DNA of 64,000 bases from Tsuneonella troitsensis (GTDB taxonomy: Bacteria; Pseudomonadota; Alphaproteobacteria; Sphingomonadales; Sphingomonadaceae): NCBI RefSeq assembly GCF_001441535.1, contig NZ_LMAU01000001.1, positions 496,001 through 560,000 of the forward strand, written 5' to 3'. Both the position numbers and the translations under genes were made by a program. Shown piece after piece: positions 37,626 to 46,777 of the stretch. The notes beneath the pieces were generated by a model. That model was not told where the DNA came from. It worked only from the letters and a program-made list of their open reading frames with translations, and did not search any database. Positions within the stretch are counted from its first letter, which is position 1. Each line of letters begins with the position of its first letter.

Positions 37626-39638
37626 TCACTGACAGGCCAGGCACTCGTCGTAGTCCGTCGTGGGCAGTTCGTACTTGGCGGCCTCGGGCGTGTTGTCCGC
37701 CTCCACCCCGCCGGCGAAACCGGCGCGCTGCACGCTCTTGGAGCGGAGGTAGTACAGGCTCTTGATGCCCTTCTCCCACGCCTGGAAGTGGAGCATGGCG
37801 AGGTCCCACTTGTCGACGTCTGCGGGGATGAAGAGGTTGAGGCTCTGCGCCTGGTCGATGAACGGCGTGCGGTCGGCCGCGAATTCGAGCAGCCAGCGCT
37901 GGTCGATCTCGAACGAGGTCTTGTAGACCGCCTTTTCCTCGGGCGTGAGGAAGTCGAAGTGCTGGACCGAGCCGCCCTTCTCCAGGATCGAGTTCCACAC
38001 GTTGGTGGAATTCTTCGACTTCTTCTCGAGCAGCTTTTCGAGGTACGGGTTCTTCACGATGAAGCTGCCCGACAGCGTCTTGTGGGTATAGATGTTCGCC
38101 GGGATCGGCTCGATGCAGGCCGAAGTGCCGCCGCAGATGATGCTGATCGACGCGGTCGGCGCAATCGCCATCTTGCAGCTGAACCGCTCCATCGCGCCCG
38201 CGTCGGCGGCGTCGGGGCAGGGCCCGCGCTCCTCGGCCAGCACCATGCTCGCTTCCTCGGCCTTGGCGGCGATGTGCTTGAACATTTTCAGGTTCCAGAC
38301 TTTCGCCATCGGGCTTTCGAAGCCGATGCCCTTCATCTGGAGGAAGCTGTGGAAGCCCATCACGCCCATGCCGACGCTGCGCTCGCGCATCGCCGAATAG
38401 CGGGCGCGCGACATTTCCTCGGGCGCGCGGTCGATATAGTCCTGCAGCACGTTGTCGAGGAAGCGCATCACGTCTTCGATGAAGGTCTTGTCGCCTTCCC
38501 ACTGCTCCCAGGTTTCGAGGTTCAGCGACGACAGGCAGCAGACCGCGGTGCGATCGTTGCCCAGGTGGTCGATGCCGGTCGGCAGGGTGATTTCCGAGCA
38601 CAGGTTCGAAGTCGATACCTTGAGGCCCAGTTCGCGGTGATGCTTGGGCATCATGCGGTTCACCGTGTCGGAGAACACGATGTAGGGTTCACCCGTGGCG
38701 AGACGCGTCTCGACCAGCTTCTGGAACAGGCTGCGCGCATCGACGGTGGCGCGCACCTCGCCCGTCTTGGGGCTGGTGAGCTGCCATTCGTCGCCGGCGC
38801 GGACCGCTTCCATGAAGGCGTCGCTGATCAGCACGCCGTGGTGCAGGTTCAGCGCCTTGCGGTTGAAGTCGCCCGAAGGCTTGCGGATCTCGAGGAACTC
38901 CTCGATCTCGGGGTGCGAGATATCGAGGTAGCACGCGGCCGAGCCGCGGCGCAGCGAGCCCTGGCTGATCGCCAGCGTCAGCGAATCCATCACGCGGACG
39001 AACGGAATGATGCCGCTGGTCTTGCCGTTGAGGCCGACCGGCTCGCCGATCCCGCGCACGTTGCCCCAGTAGGTGCCGATGCCGCCGCCCTTGCTGGCAA
39101 GCCAGACGTTCTCGTTCCAGGTGTTGACGATCCCGTCGAGGCTGTCGGAGACCGAGTTGAGGTAGCAACTGATCGGCAGCCCGCGATTGGTGCCGCCGTT
39201 CGACAACACCGGCGTCGCCGGCATGAACCACAGCTTCGAGATGTAATCATAAAGCCGCTGGGCGTGGTCCTGGTCGTCGGCATAGGCATCGGCGACGCGA
39301 GCGAACAGGTCCTGGTAGTTTTCGCCCGGCAGCAGGTAGCGGTCGGTCAGCGTGTCCTTGCCGAAATCGGTCAGCAGCGCATCGCGCGATTCGTCCGTGA
39401 CGACGCTGAAGCGCCGGTCGGCGATCTTCTTGCTGTCTTCGGCAGGCTTCGCCGCGGCCTTCACCGCGCCGGACATCGCCTCGGCAACCTTCTCGGCGAC
39501 CAGCGCCTCGCTGCCCTTGTCTGATCGATCCATCTTCACCGCCGCGTTCTTGGAAGCAGCCGGCTCGGGCGAGGTCGCGTGGTCCGCAGTCGTCTCGTCG
39601 AGCCCCATGGCTGCCTCGTTTCCAGTCCTGAATTCCAT
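37626..39638 (-). CDS. nrdA: Ribonucleotide reductase alpha subunit, class I
   Basis: About 670 residues. The catalytic barrel begins with ATPVLSNGGTNRGLPISCYLN and continues with TSNLCSEITLPT. The C-terminal redox pair is CLACQ at the very end. About 100 residues at the N-terminus are Ala/Lys-rich, with no ATP-cone visible, so the usual overall activity site appears absent. The ATG at 39638 (MEFRTGNEAAMGLDE) is chosen; another at 39608 is possible. Two NrdR-like boxes lie upstream. Confidence 0.95.
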   Translation of the reverse strand: MEFRTGNEAAMGLDETTADHATSPEPAASKNAAVKMDRSDKGSEALVAEKVAEAMSGAVKAAAKPAEDSKKIADRRFSVVTDESRDALLTDFGKDTLTDRYLLPGENYQDLFARVADAYADDQDHAQRLYDYISKLWFMPATPVLSNGGTNRGLPISCYLNSVSDSLDGIVNTWNENVWLASKGGGIGTYWGNVRGIGEPVGLNGKTSGIIPFVRVMDSLTLAISQGSLRRGSAACYLDISHPEIEEFLEIRKPSGDFNRKALNLHHGVLISDAFMEAVRAGDEWQLTSPKTGEVRATVDARSLFQKLVETRLATGEPYIVFSDTVNRMMPKHHRELGLKVSTSNLCSEITLPTGIDHLGNDRTAVCCLSSLNLETWEQWEGDKTFIEDVMRFLDNVLQDYIDRAPEEMSRARYSAMRERSVGMGVMGFHSFLQMKGIGFESPMAKVWNLKMFKHIAAKAEEASMVLAEERGPCPDAADAGAMERFSCKMAIAPTASISIICGGTSACIEPIPANIYTHKTLSGSFIVKNPYLEKLLEKKSKNSTNVWNSILEKGGSVQHFDFLTPEEKAVYKTSFEIDQRWLLEFAADRTPFIDQAQSLNLFIPADVDKWDLAMLHFQAWEKGIKSLYYLRSKSVQRAGFAGGVEADNTPEAAKYELPTTDYDECLACQ

Positions 39639-39853
39639 CGTTGCCCCGTCCGTTCTTTCTGCCTTCGGATCACCCGGCTTTCCCCGTCCGGTGTTCCGCA
39701 TTCGTTCGATTCGGGGCCCAAGCCCCCGTGCTACCATTTCCCGGGTCCGGGCGGGGATAAACTTTTCCCCAGATCGGTCCCCGATGTCGGTGCGAAGGGC
39801 CTTGCGCGACGCAGTTTCGTGGGCCCGGCTGATATGGGGATCGCCGCGCTGTG

Positions 39854-39869
39854 AAACTAGGTCTTGTGG
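39854..39869. promoter_or_regulatory. NrdR-box-like site, promoter-distal or proximal copy 1
   Basis: AAACTAGGTCTTGTGG fits the conserved core C-W-A-N4-T-W-G (CTA-GGTC-TTG) of the NrdR box. Its core starts exactly 32 bp from the second box. Tandem boxes about three helical turns apart are the known NrdR layout on nrd promoters. Confidence 0.68.
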
Positions 39870-39885
39870 GTCCCCCTCAGTCACC

Positions 39886-39901
39886 AACCTAGCAATAGTG
39901 A
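39886..39901. promoter_or_regulatory. NrdR-box-like site, copy 2
   Basis: AACCTAGCAATAGTGA carries the core CTA-GCAA-TAG and the following TG of the NrdR consensus. With copy 1 it forms a pair 32 bp apart upstream of nrdA. NrdR itself is not in the window. Confidence 0.7.
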
Positions 39902-40135
39902 TTCAATCGGGACTCGGGCGCAATAGGGTCAACTATCGATTAACCGCGATTCGAGCGTCAGGGGCCGGGTGTATTACCTTTGTGCAACGCCGCGACGCGC
40001 CGGATTTCCAAGGCCCGCGAGCAGTGCAAGTGGCAATCGCGATTGTGCGAAATTTTTTTTGTCCCCGAAGCTTCGCGGTCCGGTTTGAATCCGGGCCAGC
40101 AATTTGCGAATCCGGCGGCGCAATTGGTGTGCCGA

Positions 40136-40735
40136 TCAGGTGGCCAGACAATCCCCCCGGCCGTCCGCGGCCTTGCGTGCCGAATCGTTCTGGCCCGGTC
40201 CCGGAGCGACCTTCGCCACGATGCAGGGCGCGCTCCCGAGCTTTACCGCGAGCAGGTACGACGTCTCGGGCGCGGGATAGGGCTCTTCCGCCACGTTGTA
40301 GCGCACGATCAGCGAATCGGGGGTGAACCGCTCCTGTTCGTCGCCGCGCCATTCCGCGGTGGGACCGAACGAACTGAACGCGCCGCCGCTTATCCGGCTG
40401 GTCGGGAGGGTATGCGCGCCGTACGGTCCCTCAAGGGTCATCGACTGGCGAGCATCCGAGTCGGAAATTCGCACCGCCCATCCGCCGGGGCCAGGGCACA
40501 GGGTTTCGGTGTAGGGCATTTCCTCCACCTCCTGACGCACGACCCGGCATTCCTCGAGCGAGGTGAAGCGAAACGCGCGGCCTGGCACGGTCGTCAGTGC
40601 AGGTTCGGCGGGGGGAGGCGCTGCCGCGGCGCCAGCGCTGGACGAAGGGGCCGAATCCGGCACGGCCGATTCCGGCTCCTGCGAGCAGGCGGCGGCGAGG
40701 AGGGCAAGCACGCTGGCGCCGAATACACGGATCAT
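40136..40735 (-). CDS. Hypothetical lipoprotein
   Basis: 199 residues. The lipoprotein signal ends at ALLAAAC. An Ala/Pro/Ser-rich linker follows, then a domain containing FRFTSLEECRVVRQEVEEM, ETLCPGPGGWAVRISDSDARQSMTL and APCIVAKV. Four Cys lie in the mature domain (EECR, TLCP, APCI, GDCL) and could form disulfides. I recognise no family. The upstream frame to 40981 overlaps the hydrolase gene and is rejected. Confidence 0.78.
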   Translation of the reverse strand: MIRVFGASVLALLAAACSQEPESAVPDSAPSSSAGAAAAPPPAEPALTTVPGRAFRFTSLEECRVVRQEVEEMPYTETLCPGPGGWAVRISDSDARQSMTLEGPYGAHTLPTSRISGGAFSSFGPTAEWRGDEQERFTPDSLIVRYNVAEEPYPAPETSYLLAVKLGSAPCIVAKVAPGPGQNDSARKAADGRGDCLAT

Positions 40736-40769
40736 GGGCAACCAACCCGCCCGCGCCGGAAAAGCTCCG

Positions 40770-41702
40770 TCAGGCGGCGGCCGGCTGGGCCCTGTCGGTC
40801 CGGGTCTTTTCCGCTTCCTGGGCCGCTTTGGCGTGCCGAGCGATCGCATCGGCGATCTCGTCGACCAGTTCGGTCGGCAGGTCGTGACCCATGCCCGGCA
40901 CGGTCTTGAGCGTCGCGCCGGTGATATGGCGCGCGGTGTCCTCGCCGCCGGAAAGCGGGACGAGCGGGTCGGCCTCTCCATGAATCACCAGCGTCGGCGC
41001 CTTGACGCTGCGCAGCCGCTCGCGCCGGTCGCCATCGGCGATGATCGCGGCAAGCTGGCGGGGGAAGCCGGCGGGATAGAAGCTGCGCTGGATCAGTGCA
41101 CGGCTGCGTTCGCGCAGGGCCTCTATGTCGGGGCGATAGGCTGGGCTGCCGATCGCATGGGCCACCTTGACGCCGTGCGCGACAAGCGTTTCCTCGTCCA
41201 TCGAGGCGGGCCGCTTGGTCAGGACCGAGATCGCCTCGCGCTTGGCGGGGGGCAGCTTGCGATTGCCGGTGGTCGACATGACCGAGGTCAGGCTGATCAC
41301 GCGGTCCGGGTGGGAAAAGGCCATGTGCTGCGCGATCATCCCGCCCATGCTGGCGCCGACCACGTGCGCGCGATCGATGCCGAGCGCGTCGAGCAGCCCG
41401 ATCCCGTCGTCGGCCATGTCGGCCAGGGTATAGGGAACCCGCGGCTTCAGCCCGAAGCGCGCGGACAGCATCAGGCGCACGATCCCGGGTGCCTTGGCGC
41501 CTTCGAACTTGTGGCTGAGGCCGATGTCGCGGTTGTCGTAGCGGATCACCCGAAAGCCGTGCTCGACCAGCGCATCGACCAGCTCCATCGGCCACAGCGT
41601 CATTTGCGCGCCCAGACCCATGACCAGCAGGATCGGCGGCGCGGCGGGATCGCCGAAATCGTCGTATTCGAGTTTGATCCCGTTCGCTTCGATCTGCGCC
41701 AA
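40770..41702 (-). CDS. Alpha/beta hydrolase
   Basis: 310 residues. Nucleophile elbow GASMGG with Ser118, acid-region APTLVIHGEADPLVPLSGGED, and catalytic His in VPGMGHDLP. No signal peptide. Style resembles the esterase/epoxide-hydrolase-like group. Substrate unknown. It lies between a lipoprotein gene and a serine hydrolase gene, both on the same strand. Confidence 0.93.
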   Translation of the reverse strand: MAQIEANGIKLEYDDFGDPAAPPILLVMGLGAQMTLWPMELVDALVEHGFRVIRYDNRDIGLSHKFEGAKAPGIVRLMLSARFGLKPRVPYTLADMADDGIGLLDALGIDRAHVVGASMGGMIAQHMAFSHPDRVISLTSVMSTTGNRKLPPAKREAISVLTKRPASMDEETLVAHGVKVAHAIGSPAYRPDIEALRERSRALIQRSFYPAGFPRQLAAIIADGDRRERLRSVKAPTLVIHGEADPLVPLSGGEDTARHITGATLKTVPGMGHDLPTELVDEIADAIARHAKAAQEAEKTRTDRAQPAAA

Positions 41703-41755
41703 GCCGTCGTCCCCTTATAGGTTGCGGGACGAGACTAGATGTCGTGGGAGCGCTG

Positions 41756-43447
41756 TCAATCGGTCGGAGGAGCGTCGCGCGTCGCCGGCAACTGTCCGCC
41801 GCCCTGGTGGATCACGAGGCCGGACACCTTTCCGTCGGCCTGCTCGAACACGACTCTTGCATCGACGCCTACCGCGGCAAATTCCCGCTCGCCGGTCGCG
41901 CGCAGCGGAACCGGCGGCTGCCCGCCGAGCTTCAGGGTGAGCACGGCGTCATCGCGCACGGCGACGACGATCGGCGCGAACGCGGAAGTGTAGTTGCCCG
42001 CATAGGTATCGAGCACGTCGCGCGGCACGGCGAAGCTCGCTGTCGCAGCCGCGGGAACCGGGCCGGTCCGCACCGCCCGCTCCGCCTTGTCCGCGCCGTT
42101 CTGGTGCATCATCATGGCGTAGGTGCCGGAAGGCTCGCGCACCAGTTCGAACCAGTTGAGGCTGTCGGGGCCATAGAAGAACCGGTTGTCGCCGGCGTGA
42201 TAGACGCGGCTTTCGCTCGCCCCGCTACGCTGGGTGTAGAGCTGGCCTTCGCGCAGGAAGAAGGAGCGGGTCGTGTCGCCCCCGTCGATCCGGTAGAGGC
42301 CCAGCGCCGGCTCCAGCGTCGCGGCTTCGAACGGCGTTTCGGTGAACACCGGATACGGCTTGCCGATCGCTTCGGCGGCCAGCCTGTTCATCGTCAGCCC
42401 GGCCGATGCGATGCCCGAATCGGCATTGGTGAACACCGCGACGAACAGGTCCTTTTCCGGCAGGTAGATGCTGTCGGTCGAGAAGCCGAATATGCCGCCG
42501 CCATGCCCGATCGCCTTGACCCCGCGCACGTCGCCCTGACCAATGCCGTAGCCATACGGTTCGCTCTTGCCGTCGGGAAGCGCGGTCGGTGCGATCATCT
42601 CGGCATAGAGCGGCGCGGGGACAACCTTCCCGGCGTGCAGCGCCTGTGTCCACCGCGCCAGATCGCCCACGGTGCCGATCAGCGCGCCTGCCGCGTGGGG
42701 CACGCTCATATGAATCTTCTGCGCCGGCGTGAACTTGGCCCCTTCGCCGCCCGTGTAGCCGACCGCGAAACCGGGTGTCCGGGATTCCTCTCCGCCATAG
42801 CGGATCGTCGCAAGGCCGAGCGGCGATGCGAGCCGTTCGCGGACGACCTCGTGCCACGGCTTGTCGGCGACCGCCTCGATCACCGCGCCGACGAGGACGT
42901 ATCCGGAATTGTTGTAGTCCCACTTCTCGCCCGGCTGGAACGCGGCCGGCTGGTCGCGGAACTCGGCGATCAGCTCGGCGGTGGTGTAGGGCCGGTTGGT
43001 CTTGGCCTCCACCATCCACCCCGGAATGCCGGTATAGGACTGGATGCCCGACGTGTGGTTGAGAAGCTGGCGCACCGTCGCGCTCGCGCCCGGTTCGGGA
43101 TAGCCGGGCACGAACTGCGACACCTTGTCATCCAGCGACAGCTTGCCTTCGGCGACGAGCTGCAGGAGCGCGGCGGCGGCGAACTGCTTGGTGATGGAGC
43201 CCAGGCGAAAGACCGTTTCGGGTGTGATGTCGGTACCGGCGGCAATGTCGGCCTTGCCCGACCCGCCGGCGAATACGACCTTGCCGCCTTCGGTCACGAT
43301 CACCGCAGCTCCCGGTCCGGTGTCGGGATAGGCCTTGTCGATCAGCGCCTGTGCGCGGGCGGCGAAGCCTTCGTCGACAGCGAAGGCCGGTGCGGACAGG
43401 GCGAGCGCACTGGCGGCGGCGACTTTCAAAAGGCGTGCGGAAACCAC
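41756..43447 (-). CDS. Secreted serine hydrolase, class C beta-lactamase family
   Basis: 563 residues from a GTG after GGGGAGG. A signal peptide ends at PAFA. The SxxK motif is SITK (Ser84-Lys87), the YxN-type motif is YNNSGY, and the third box is GHGGGIFGFST. A C-terminal beta-domain of about 150 residues follows. The family includes D-aminopeptidases, esterases and penicillin-binding-like enzymes; a true beta-lactamase is unlikely at this length. An inverted repeat lies 18-41 bases upstream. Confidence 0.9.
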   Translation of the reverse strand: MVSARLLKVAAASALALSAPAFAVDEGFAARAQALIDKAYPDTGPGAAVIVTEGGKVVFAGGSGKADIAAGTDITPETVFRLGSITKQFAAAALLQLVAEGKLSLDDKVSQFVPGYPEPGASATVRQLLNHTSGIQSYTGIPGWMVEAKTNRPYTTAELIAEFRDQPAAFQPGEKWDYNNSGYVLVGAVIEAVADKPWHEVVRERLASPLGLATIRYGGEESRTPGFAVGYTGGEGAKFTPAQKIHMSVPHAAGALIGTVGDLARWTQALHAGKVVPAPLYAEMIAPTALPDGKSEPYGYGIGQGDVRGVKAIGHGGGIFGFSTDSIYLPEKDLFVAVFTNADSGIASAGLTMNRLAAEAIGKPYPVFTETPFEAATLEPALGLYRIDGGDTTRSFFLREGQLYTQRSGASESRVYHAGDNRFFYGPDSLNWFELVREPSGTYAMMMHQNGADKAERAVRTGPVPAAATASFAVPRDVLDTYAGNYTSAFAPIVVAVRDDAVLTLKLGGQPPVPLRATGEREFAAVGVDARVVFEQADGKVSGLVIHQGGGQLPATRDAPPTD

Positions 43448-43464
43448 GATATCGACCTCCCCAA

Positions 43465-43488
43465 GGTGTAATGCTCGCCTAATACACC
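43465..43488. promoter_or_regulatory. Inverted repeat upstream of the serine hydrolase
   Basis: GGTGTA and TACACC form a perfect 6-base inverted repeat around 12 bases. On the coding strand the site begins GGTGTATTAG, which resembles operators of some GntR/YtrA-type regulators in my recollection. It sits just upstream of the ribosome site. Confidence 0.4.
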
Positions 43489-43530
43489 AAGGGTGGGGCC
43501 GGTCAAGGTCGCGTGCCGCACGCGGCAACA

Positions 43531-43565
43531 CCGCCGTCGCCGTATCCGCAGTACGGCGGCGGCGG
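43531..43565. terminator. Hairpin downstream of the TonB-C-like gene
   Basis: CCGCCGTCGCCGTA and TACGGCGGCGGCGG pair over 14 bases with one mismatch and a 7-base loop. Located about 30 bases past the stop of the minus-strand gene at 43596. No T-run. Confidence 0.4.
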
Positions 43566-43595
43566 TGCCTACCCGCCTGTCAGGAACAGGACGGG

Positions 43596-44102
43596 TTACC
43601 GGCGCGTGGAATTGAACGCGAGAACCCGGCGCTCGGCGGTCGATCGGGCGAGCCGCTCGGTTTCCCATCCCGCAAGCTTGCGCGATAGATGACGCATGTG
43701 CGCCTCGTCGTTGGCGAGCAGGATGTTGACGATAACCTCGTTCGTCGCGGCATGGGCTGCGGGCAGGGGCGGCAGGTCGCGCAACCTCGAAACGGCCCGT
43801 CTCGCGGATGATTTGACTGCGCTGGACGCGGCGCTGCGATAGACCTCGATGTCGCGCGGACTCCCGTCGACCCCGCGGCTGAAGCGCAACTGGACGATGC
43901 CGGTATGCGCCTCGCCCGGGCGCATCATGCGCTCCTGGTAGGCGAGTTGGTCGTCGAGCTTCTGCCCGACATTGTCGGTCCAGTTGCGAACTTCGGGGAC
44001 GCCGGACACGACGAACCCTTCGTCCGGCGCCTGCTGAGCAAGGGCGCCTGACGGCAGGACAAGCAAGGCTGTGGAGAGTGCGGCTGCAAGATACGCGTTC
44101 AT
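43596..44102 (-). CDS. Periplasmic TonB C-terminal-domain-like protein
   Basis: 168 residues. The ATG at 44102 (MNAYLAAALSTALL) is chosen because GAGAGG lies 9 bases before it; an ATG at 44111 sits directly on that site. A signal peptide ends at GALAQ. The domain GIVQLRFSRGVDGSPRDIEV followed by SAVKSSARRAVSRLRDLPPLP matches the TonB C-terminal fold. There is no membrane anchor or Pro-rich spacer, so it is not a classical TonB. Confidence 0.7.
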   Translation of the reverse strand: MNAYLAAALSTALLVLPSGALAQQAPDEGFVVSGVPEVRNWTDNVGQKLDDQLAYQERMMRPGEAHTGIVQLRFSRGVDGSPRDIEVYRSAASSAVKSSARRAVSRLRDLPPLPAAHAATNEVIVNILLANDEAHMRHLSRKLAGWETERLARSTAERRVLAFNSTRR

Positions 44103-44430
44103 TTTGATCATCCTCTCATGACGAATGGATGATCGGCCAAAAAGGCCAAATCGCACGAATGCACGACCGTTTGTTATTTAATGAGCTAGCGAATTGGGTC
44201 CAGTGGTCGATCAGGATCGCGGATGACTGCGGACCACGCGCTTTCCAATGCGGAGATAAAGCGCAGTTTTTAACAAAAGTCAAGAATAATTTCAAAACCG
44301 AGGCGAATCATGCAATTATATTGCGGTATCCGCAAATGATAACATTCTGTTGCTTATTACCTCGGACCCTTAGCCAAACGATCGGCTAGCGTACGAAACA
44401 TACCGCCTCATGTAACGACTCGGCATCGGC
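44103..44430. other. AT-richer gap between the TonB-C-like gene and nadB
   Basis: About 328 bases. It is clearly AT-richer than the flanks and includes GGCCAAAAAGGCC near 44140, a small hairpin. One 86-codon open frame (44129-44389) has no ribosome site or family likeness. Likely regulatory DNA upstream of the TonB-C-like gene, with the nadB 3' end at the right. Confidence 0.5.
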
Positions 44431-46014
44431 TCACGGGATCAGCACGGTGTCCCGCGCGACAGGATCGGTCTCGGGGTAATCGAGGATATAGTGCAAGCCG
44501 CGGCTTTCATGGCGTTTCAGCGCGCTCTTCACGATCAGGTCCGCGCACTGGTGCAGGTTGCGCAGTTCGATGAGGTCGGTGGTGACGCGGAAGCTGCCGT
44601 AATAGTCCTCGATCTCCTGCGCGAGCAGGTCGATCCGGTGCGCCGCGCGTTCCAGCCGCTTGGTGGTGCGGACGATCCCGACGTAGTTCCACATCATCCG
44701 CCGGATCTCGGTCCAGTTCTGCTTGATGACCACTTCCTCGTCGGAATCGGTGACGCGGCTTTCGTCCCATTCGCGGATCGCCGGCGGATCGTCCATCTCG
44801 TCCCACGCGGCCAGGATGTCGCTCGCCGCAGCCTCGCCGAACACGAAGCATTCGAGCAAGCTGTTGGACGCCAGGCGGTTAGCGCCATGCAGTCCGCTTT
44901 CGGTGCATTCGCCGGCGGCCCACAGCCCCGGCAGGTCGGTCCGCGCGTCGAGTCCGATCAGTACGCCGCCACAGGTGTAGTGCTGCGCGGGGACGACCGG
45001 GATCGGCTCCTTCGTCATGTCGATGCCGAGGCTGGTCAGCTTCTCGTCGATGTTGGGGAAGTGCGCCTTCACGAACTCCGCGGGCTGGTGGCTGATATCG
45101 AGGTGGACGTAATCGAGGCCGAAGCGCTTGATCTGGTCGTCGTTCGCGCGCGCCACGATGTCGCGCGGGGCAAGCTCCATCCGTTCCGGATCGTACTTCG
45201 CCATGTAACGCTCGCCGGTCGAGGGATTGATCAGGTGACCCCCTTCGCCCCGTACCGCCTCGGTGATGAGGAAGTTCTTCGTCTCGAGGTTGTAGAGGCA
45301 GGTCGGGTGGAACTGCATCATCTCCATGTTCGAGACGCGGCAGCCCGCGCGCCATGCCATCGCGATGCCGTCTCCGGTCGCGCCTCGCGGGGCGGTGGAG
45401 AACTGGTACACCCGGCCCGCGCCGCCGGTCGCCAGCACGGTCGCCCGCGCGACGTGCGCCTCGACCTTGCCGGTCGCCTCGTCGAGCGCATAGACTCCCC
45501 ACACCCGCCCGGATCCCGAATACTTTGCCGCGTTGCGTCCGGTGATGAGGTCGATGCACGCGCGGCCCGGCAGCATCGTCACGTTGGGATTGGCCTCGGC
45601 CGCCCGCAGCAGCGCTTCCTGCACCGCCCACCCGGTCGCATCGTCGACGTGGACGATGCGGCGGTGGCTGTGGCCGCCCTCGCGGGTCAGGTGCAGCGTG
45701 TCGCGGTCCATGTTGAACGGCACACCCAGATCGATCAGCCGCGCGATCGAGGCAGGGGCGTTCTCGATCACGAATTCGACGGTCTCGAGCCGGTTGAGGC
45801 CCGCGCCGGCGATCATCGTGTCGCGGATATGGTCCTCGAACGTGTCGCCCGCGTCGAGCACTGCGGCGATCCCGCCCTGCGCCCAGGCGGTCGATCCCCC
45901 GGTCAGCGAACCCTTGGCGAGCACGAGCACGCGCCGCGTCTCGGCCAGCGCCAGCGCTGCGGTGAGCCCGGCGGCGCCCGAGCCGATCACGATCACGTCA
46001 TATGAAGCGGTCAT
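44431..46014 (-). CDS. nadB: L-aspartate oxidase
   Basis: 527 residues. Oxidises aspartate to iminoaspartate, the first step of NAD synthesis. The FAD motif is IGSGAAGLTAALALAE. Further blocks are TGGSTAWAQGGIAAVL, HYTCGGVLIGLDARTDLPG and ECTESGLHGANRLASNSLLE. No nadA or nadC is in view, so it is not part of a nad operon here. Confidence 0.97.
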   Translation of the reverse strand: MTASYDVIVIGSGAAGLTAALALAETRRVLVLAKGSLTGGSTAWAQGGIAAVLDAGDTFEDHIRDTMIAGAGLNRLETVEFVIENAPASIARLIDLGVPFNMDRDTLHLTREGGHSHRRIVHVDDATGWAVQEALLRAAEANPNVTMLPGRACIDLITGRNAAKYSGSGRVWGVYALDEATGKVEAHVARATVLATGGAGRVYQFSTAPRGATGDGIAMAWRAGCRVSNMEMMQFHPTCLYNLETKNFLITEAVRGEGGHLINPSTGERYMAKYDPERMELAPRDIVARANDDQIKRFGLDYVHLDISHQPAEFVKAHFPNIDEKLTSLGIDMTKEPIPVVPAQHYTCGGVLIGLDARTDLPGLWAAGECTESGLHGANRLASNSLLECFVFGEAAASDILAAWDEMDDPPAIREWDESRVTDSDEEVVIKQNWTEIRRMMWNYVGIVRTTKRLERAAHRIDLLAQEIEDYYGSFRVTTDLIELRNLHQCADLIVKSALKRHESRGLHYILDYPETDPVARDTVLIP

Positions 46015-46089
46015 CGACGCGTCATGACGGGCCGCACGCGCCCCCGCAAGCGCGTTGGCGATCGGGCTGCCACTGAGATCGAATGGCGC

Positions 46090-46620
46090 CTATCGCGGCG
46101 GCAACCGGCGATAATCGAATTCTAGGGATGCCGGCGAGCCATCGGGCTTGTTGTCCATGGCGACCAACACTTTCAGACGGTCGGGACCGACTTGGGTGAA
46201 CGTGGCCGGCCCGAACACCCATTTGCCGGGTTCGCGCGCGCGCAACTGGAAATGCAGCGCGGCGTCGCCTTCCCTCGCTTCCCAGCCGGTCAGGTCGGCG
46301 TGGAAGTGCTTGAGCCGCATGACCAGGCTCTCGCCTTCGGGTTCGATGGTGATCAGTTCGTAGAAACGGACCCCGCCAGTTCCGTCGAGCTGCCAGAAAT
46401 GGCCGACCATCCGGTCGCTGCCGACGCGTGAAAAACTTTCGCCTGCCGGATGGCCATCGATCCCGGTGCCCGCCCAGTCGCCCATCAACCAGTCGAGGTC
46501 CGCGACGGTGGCGGGCGGACGCGGAACCGAAGTCGACTGGACTCCCGGCGGAGGGGCAGCCCCTGCACAAGCCGCAAGCGACGACAACGCCAGGACAAGC
46601 GGTACGACAATCGGACGCAT
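46090..46620 (-). CDS. DUF6265 family lipoprotein
   Basis: 176 residues with a lipoprotein signal (SSLAAC). The mature domain starts TVADLDWLMGDWAG and goes on with RMVGHFWQLDGTGGVRFYELITIE and FDYRRLPPR at the end. The WLxGxW and beta-barrel style fit DUF6265, a lipocalin-like family of unknown function. Outer-membrane or periplasmic face inferred. Confidence 0.82.
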   Translation of the reverse strand: MRPIVVPLVLALSSLAACAGAAPPPGVQSTSVPRPPATVADLDWLMGDWAGTGIDGHPAGESFSRVGSDRMVGHFWQLDGTGGVRFYELITIEPEGESLVMRLKHFHADLTGWEAREGDAALHFQLRAREPGKWVFGPATFTQVGPDRLKVLVAMDNKPDGSPASLEFDYRRLPPR

Positions 46621-46777
46621 TTCGGTTCCCCCCAGTCAATCGGAAGGGCACGCCCATCCCGCCCTCTCAATGTACGGCGGCATTAGCACGTTTCGGCGAT
46701 TCCGACATTGCCACGCCGAGGCAATTCGTTAGCCCTGACGAGGCAGGGGATTCGGGGTCGTGAGGGTCGTTACAGAT

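Larger units (their letters stand above)
39639..40135. other. Long gap upstream of nrdA, holding regulatory DNA
   Basis: About 497 bases without a supported gene. The right half has a T-run (TTTTTTTT near 40050) and a CGAAGCTTCG palindrome at about 40068. The middle holds the two NrdR-like boxes. Nothing in it resembles a coding region in any frame. Confidence 0.6.

Noticed and set aside
37788-39524. A 578-codon plus-strand frame opposite nrdA
   Set aside because: Antisense shadow of nrdA with no recognisable domain.
41756-43447. Class C beta-lactamase giving antibiotic resistance
   Set aside because: The protein is much longer than AmpC and has an extra C-terminal beta-domain; the motifs are shared with many esterases and peptidases.
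44129-44389. An 86-codon plus-strand frame in the AT-rich gap before nadB
   Set aside because: No ribosome site, no family likeness and mixed composition.
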